The translations under genes and the position numbers were made by a program. The notes under the pieces were generated by a model that was not told where the DNA came from, did no database searches, and was given only the letters and a program-made list of their open reading frames with translations. A stretch of 64,000 nucleotides of DNA from Deltaproteobacteria bacterium (lineage in GTDB: Bacteria; Myxococcota_C; UBA6777), in NCBI GenBank assembly GCA_002731275.1, contig PCBK01000029.1, positions 1 to 64,000 on the forward strand, in the 5' to 3' direction. Positions 61,179 to 64,000 of this stretch are shown here, piece by piece (position 1 is the stretch's first letter; every line of letters starts with the position of its first letter).

Positions 61179-62531
61179 ATGGGCAGTGAGACGCTTGAGA
61201 GTCGTCTGCAAAAACAAAGGCAGATACGCTTTTTACATATCACACGTTTGTTGATGGTGTTGCTCTGTTGCACGTTTACACTGCGCGCAGGGTTGTTTTT
61301 GTGGCAACACAAGACGTCAGATGGGGTTCTTTGTCTCATTCAGCTGTTCTTTTTTGCATTTCTATGGTGGTCGCGAGGGTATGCGAAACGCGATCTTTTG
61401 CACGAAGTCATCGGCTGGTGGTGTGGCAGCGTCTTGTTCTTTTTTTCCATGATCGTCACCTTCTTCGAGGGAAGAGGTGGACCTCTCACACTTCCCCTGT
61501 CATTTTTCATGATGATGGTCTTTTTTTCGCTCATCACCGCGATCCTTGAGAAGTCAGAGAGAGCCAGTCTGTGGGGGCGTGTCGCAGCGCTGACCTATTT
61601 TATCTGGACGTTTGTGTTCATGTTTTTTGGCAGGGGGGTGAGCGTTGTGCCTGCGTTGAAGATCCTGCTGTTGGTGGTTCCTTCTCTGATGCTCGGTGGT
61701 GTGACGTATCTTATCAGCCTGGTTACACAACCCTTTCATACACTGTTGGCCGAGAGCGAAGAGGCGAAGAAACAACTCCTTGAGAGCAATGAAGAGTTGA
61801 GAAAGGCGCGCATTGAAGCCGAACGCTCCAACGAAACCAAGAGTTTATTTCTCGCAAGTATGAGCCATGAGCTGCGTACGCCTCTCAACGCAATCCTTGG
61901 ATATGCCGAGATGGTGGAGGAGGAACTTCAAGATGAGGGGATGGATGAGCTTTGTGAGGACGTCAAAAAGATCAACAAAGCCAGTCACCACCTTGTCGGT
62001 GTGATCAGTGAATTACTCGATCTTTCCAGGATCGAGTCGGGGCAAATGGAGCTGCGCGAGGAGGTGTTTGTGTTGGGGCATGTGATGCAGGAGGTCTCTT
62101 CAATCGCCGCTCCTCTCGCAAAGAAAAACAACAACCAGTTTCATGTCGACGTAGAAGGTGAACAGTGTGAATTGATTGGCGATCCACTGCGTGTTCGTCA
62201 GTGTTTGATCAACTTGTTGAGCAACGCCTTCAAGTTTACAGAAAAAGGCGATGTCTTTTTCCGTGTTGTACCAGGGAGCTGCTTAGGACTGAAGGGGATC
62301 TCTTTTGAGATCCGCGATACGGGGATGGGGATGAATGAAGAGCAGCTTACCCATATCTTCGATCCATATTGGCGTGCGGTTGAGGTCCAAAAGCATTCAT
62401 TTGTCCAGGGGACAGGTTTGGGGCTTGCGATCACACAACGTCTGTGGTTGATGATGGGAGGTGAGCTACACGTTGAGAGTCAGCCCGGAGAGGGCACGAC
62501 ATTTACACTTTGCTTGCCACTTCATATGTAG
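61179..62531 (+). CDS. Membrane sensor histidine kinase
   Basis: This is a 450-residue protein. The ATG at 61179 follows AAAGGA; the frame can extend to 61101 without a ribosome site. Five or six membrane segments (about 25-190) form the sensor, with no recognisable periplasmic domain. A coiled-coil (about 190-225) leads to the HisKA phosphoacceptor (ASMSHELRTPLNAILGYAEMV, His about 230). The ATPase domain (about 335-448) has an N-box, DTGMGM and GTGLGLAIT. No response regulator lies in the window, so it is an orphan. Signal unknown. Confidence 0.9.
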   Translation: MGSETLESRLQKQRQIRFLHITRLLMVLLCCTFTLRAGLFLWQHKTSDGVLCLIQLFFFAFLWWSRGYAKRDLLHEVIGWWCGSVLFFFSMIVTFFEGRGGPLTLPLSFFMMMVFFSLITAILEKSERASLWGRVAALTYFIWTFVFMFFGRGVSVVPALKILLLVVPSLMLGGVTYLISLVTQPFHTLLAESEEAKKQLLESNEELRKARIEAERSNETKSLFLASMSHELRTPLNAILGYAEMVEEELQDEGMDELCEDVKKINKASHHLVGVISELLDLSRIESGQMELREEVFVLGHVMQEVSSIAAPLAKKNNNQFHVDVEGEQCELIGDPLRVRQCLINLLSNAFKFTEKGDVFFRVVPGSCLGLKGISFEIRDTGMGMNEEQLTHIFDPYWRAVEVQKHSFVQGTGLGLAITQRLWLMMGGELHVESQPGEGTTFTLCLPLHM

Positions 62532-62661
62532 TTCGATGAGGAAGAGATCCCACGATTTGGTAGGTTGACTGGATGCAAAAAAGCGTACGAGCAACGTCTC
62601 CAACTCTTTTTTGCACCCGATCACCTGAGAGATACTTGTGCTGTCTGCCTGAGAGGTCTTG

Positions 62662-63693
62662 ATGTCACCCCAACGCCCCATCTTAAATGAACGTTGTCGG
62701 CCTGGTGAGGTCGGTGACTTGTTGCGTGTTCGCTCTGCTTTTTTGCGCGACGTGCGCGATTTTTTTCATCAACGCGATTTTTTGGAGGTGGAGACGCCTC
62801 TTTTGATCCCTGCTCCTGATCCCTCTCCTCATCTCAACTCATTTCGGACACGCTACACTGCGATGAATGCACAGGAGACGGAGTTGTTTTTACACACCTC
62901 CCCTGAGTTCGCGATGAAGAGGATGGTCGCGCTGGGGTACCCTCGACTGTTCCAAATCTGCAAGTTTTTTCGCAATGGTGAAATCTCCCCCCACCACAAT
63001 CCCGAATTTACAGGGCTGGAGTGGTACCTCATGGGGGCGGATTACCACACCGTGATGTCTCTGACCGAAGATCTCGTTCGTTCCTTGTGGCCGGAGGGTT
63101 CGATCCATTACCAGGGGAACACATTTGACATCTCTGTCCCTTGGGAGCGCCTAACGGTCTTCGAGGCGATGAATTGCTACGCTGGGACCTCTCTCCAGCC
63201 GGGATGTTCACATGAGGAGTTGAGCGCTGTGTGTACACAGAAGGGGCTCTCTGTCGCTGAAGATGACACTTGGGATGATCTGTTCTTCAAGATCTTTTTG
63301 ACCTACGTCGAGCCAGAGCTTGGTAAGACGAGGCCGACCTTTTTAATGGATTATCCGATTGAAATGGCGGCATTGGCCCGGCCCAAACCCGATGAACCTC
63401 GTTTGGCGGAGCGGGTCGAGTTGTACATTGGTGGTTTGGAGTTGTGTAACGGTTACAGTGAGTTAACAGATCCGGAGATGCAGCGGTCGCGTTGGGAAGA
63501 GGAGTGGGCGTACCGTCGTGAGAGGGGCGAAGAGGTGACACGAGAGCGTGGTTTGCTCAATGCGCTCGCGTGGGGGATGGGTGAATGTACAGGGGTCGCT
63601 GTGGGGTTGGATCGGTTGTTGATGCTCAAGCTCGACACGACGTGTATCGAAGATGTCTTACCCTTTCCGATGAAAGAGTTTGTTGAGGGCTAA
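62662..63693 (+). CDS. epmA: EF-P lysine lysyltransferase (EpmA/GenX/PoxA)
   Basis: This is a 343-residue protein with GAGAGG before the ATG. It is a class II LysRS-like catalytic domain without the anticodon-binding domain, the hallmark of EpmA (about 325). Motif 2 is FQICKFFRNGEISPHHNPEFTGLEWY and motif 3 is GVAVGLDRLLML. It attaches beta-lysine to elongation factor P, relieving ribosome stalling at poly-proline. No epmB or efp gene lies in the window. Its stop overlaps the convergent spmB stop. Confidence 0.92.
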   Translation: MSPQRPILNERCRPGEVGDLLRVRSAFLRDVRDFFHQRDFLEVETPLLIPAPDPSPHLNSFRTRYTAMNAQETELFLHTSPEFAMKRMVALGYPRLFQICKFFRNGEISPHHNPEFTGLEWYLMGADYHTVMSLTEDLVRSLWPEGSIHYQGNTFDISVPWERLTVFEAMNCYAGTSLQPGCSHEELSAVCTQKGLSVAEDDTWDDLFFKIFLTYVEPELGKTRPTFLMDYPIEMAALARPKPDEPRLAERVELYIGGLELCNGYSELTDPEMQRSRWEEEWAYRRERGEEVTRERGLLNALAWGMGECTGVAVGLDRLLMLKLDTTCIEDVLPFPMKEFVEG

Positions 63694-64000
63694 CCAAAGA
63701 GCGCGCGGCAGATCCAGACTGCCGCGATGATCCCTGTGAGATCGGCGGCAAGGCAGGCGATGACTGTGTGTCGTGTGGTGCGGACTTGTACTGCGCCGAA
63801 GTAGACGGCCATGACGTAGAAGGTCGTCTCTGTGCTTCCTTGGAAAGTACTGACCATGTATCCGACGAGGCTGTCTGGTCCGTTGGAGTTGATCGCCTCT
63901 GCCATGACGCCGAACGCGCCTGAGCCGGAGAGTGGTCGCAGGATCGCCATAGGGAGGGCTTCTGCAGGCATACCGATCAAGGTCGTGACGGGGCTGAGGA
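63690..64000 (-). CDS. spmB: Spore maturation protein B-like (nucleoside-recognition/Gate domain), C-terminal part
   Basis: Only the last about 100 residues are in the window; the gene continues beyond 64000. GSTETTFYVMAVYFGAVQVRTTRH and ADLTGIIAAVWICRALFG match the SpmB C-terminus, with two membrane segments. SpmA/SpmB-like proteins are found far beyond spore formers, sometimes fused; their transport role is unresolved. It may be an SpmA-SpmB fusion or a separate spmB, which cannot be seen here. Confidence 0.8.
   Translation of the reverse strand, partial: LSPVTTLIGMPAEALPMAILRPLSGSGAFGVMAEAINSNGPDSLVGYMVSTFQGSTETTFYVMAVYFGAVQVRTTRHTVIACLAADLTGIIAAVWICRALFG

Noticed and set aside
1-64000. 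CRISPR arrays, prophage, insertion sequences, rRNA
   Set aside because: No regularly spaced identical repeats with unique spacers, no transposase, integrase or phage structural genes, and no rRNA-like sequence were seen on either strand.

Overview
The window is bacterial chromosome, Gram-negative, with no rRNA, tRNA, CRISPR array, prophage or insertion sequence that I could find. Several things point to a Myxococcota-like (deltaproteobacterial) lineage: secreted cysteine-rich repeat proteins (matrixin-type, MopE-type and Dickkopf-like), a MYXO-CTERM-like tail, a transmembrane Ser/Thr kinase, an FHA/sigma-54 activator, and a caspase / ECF sigma / zinc-finger anti-sigma locus. GC looks close to 50 percent by eye (not computed), low for classical myxobacteria, so a less studied order is likely. 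Species cannot be given.

Layout. 1-3.8 kb: two tandem paralogous secreted matrixin-fold proteins with cysteine-rich repeats and erased zinc motifs. 4-8.5 kb: RND pump plus lipoprotein adaptor. 8.6-11.8 kb: secreted caspase-like protein diverging from an ECF sigma factor and an anti-sigma-like protein. 11.8-20.3 kb: FAD/Fe-S dehydrogenase, GT-C/TPR membrane protein, gloB, a lipoprotein behind a perfect sigma-70 promoter, and an aminotransferase. 20.6-24.9 kb: SEC-C protein, then lysA and aspartokinase with a 4-nt overlap. 25-28 kb: MopE-type lipoprotein and M23 peptidase. 28.2-32.2 kb: acyl-CoA dehydrogenase, lid-less Hsp70, J-protein, HPF. 32.6-40.2 kb: prkA, yeaH-type gene and spoVR (interrupted by an intein), then an FHA/sigma-54 activator. 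40.3-49.6 kb: hflX, LysM protein, Ser/Thr kinase, a 987-residue cysteine-rich lipoprotein and membrane proteins. 49.6-54.3 kb: S1-domain protein, holC, PHP protein with an RD-rich tail, PLP decarboxylase. 54.4-60.8 kb: a minus-strand cluster ileS-like, lspA, lgt-2, lgt-1. 61-64 kb: histidine kinase, epmA, partial spmB.

The most unusual region is 54.4-60.8 kb. It has the classical ileS-lspA-lgt order, but the IleRS-like protein has lost HIGH, KMSKS and most active-site motifs while keeping a 913-codon open frame. LspA keeps its catalytic Asp residues but carries a ten-cysteine periplasmic insert and a long acidic tail. One of the two Lgt copies has lost both Arg residues regarded as essential. 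Alongside several cysteine-rich lipoproteins, this suggests remodelling of lipoprotein maturation. The second highlight is a 402-residue intein in the signature motif of SpoVR, carrying both a LAGLIDADG endonuclease and a LacI-type helix-turn-helix. The third is the pair of matrixin-fold pseudoproteases at the left edge.
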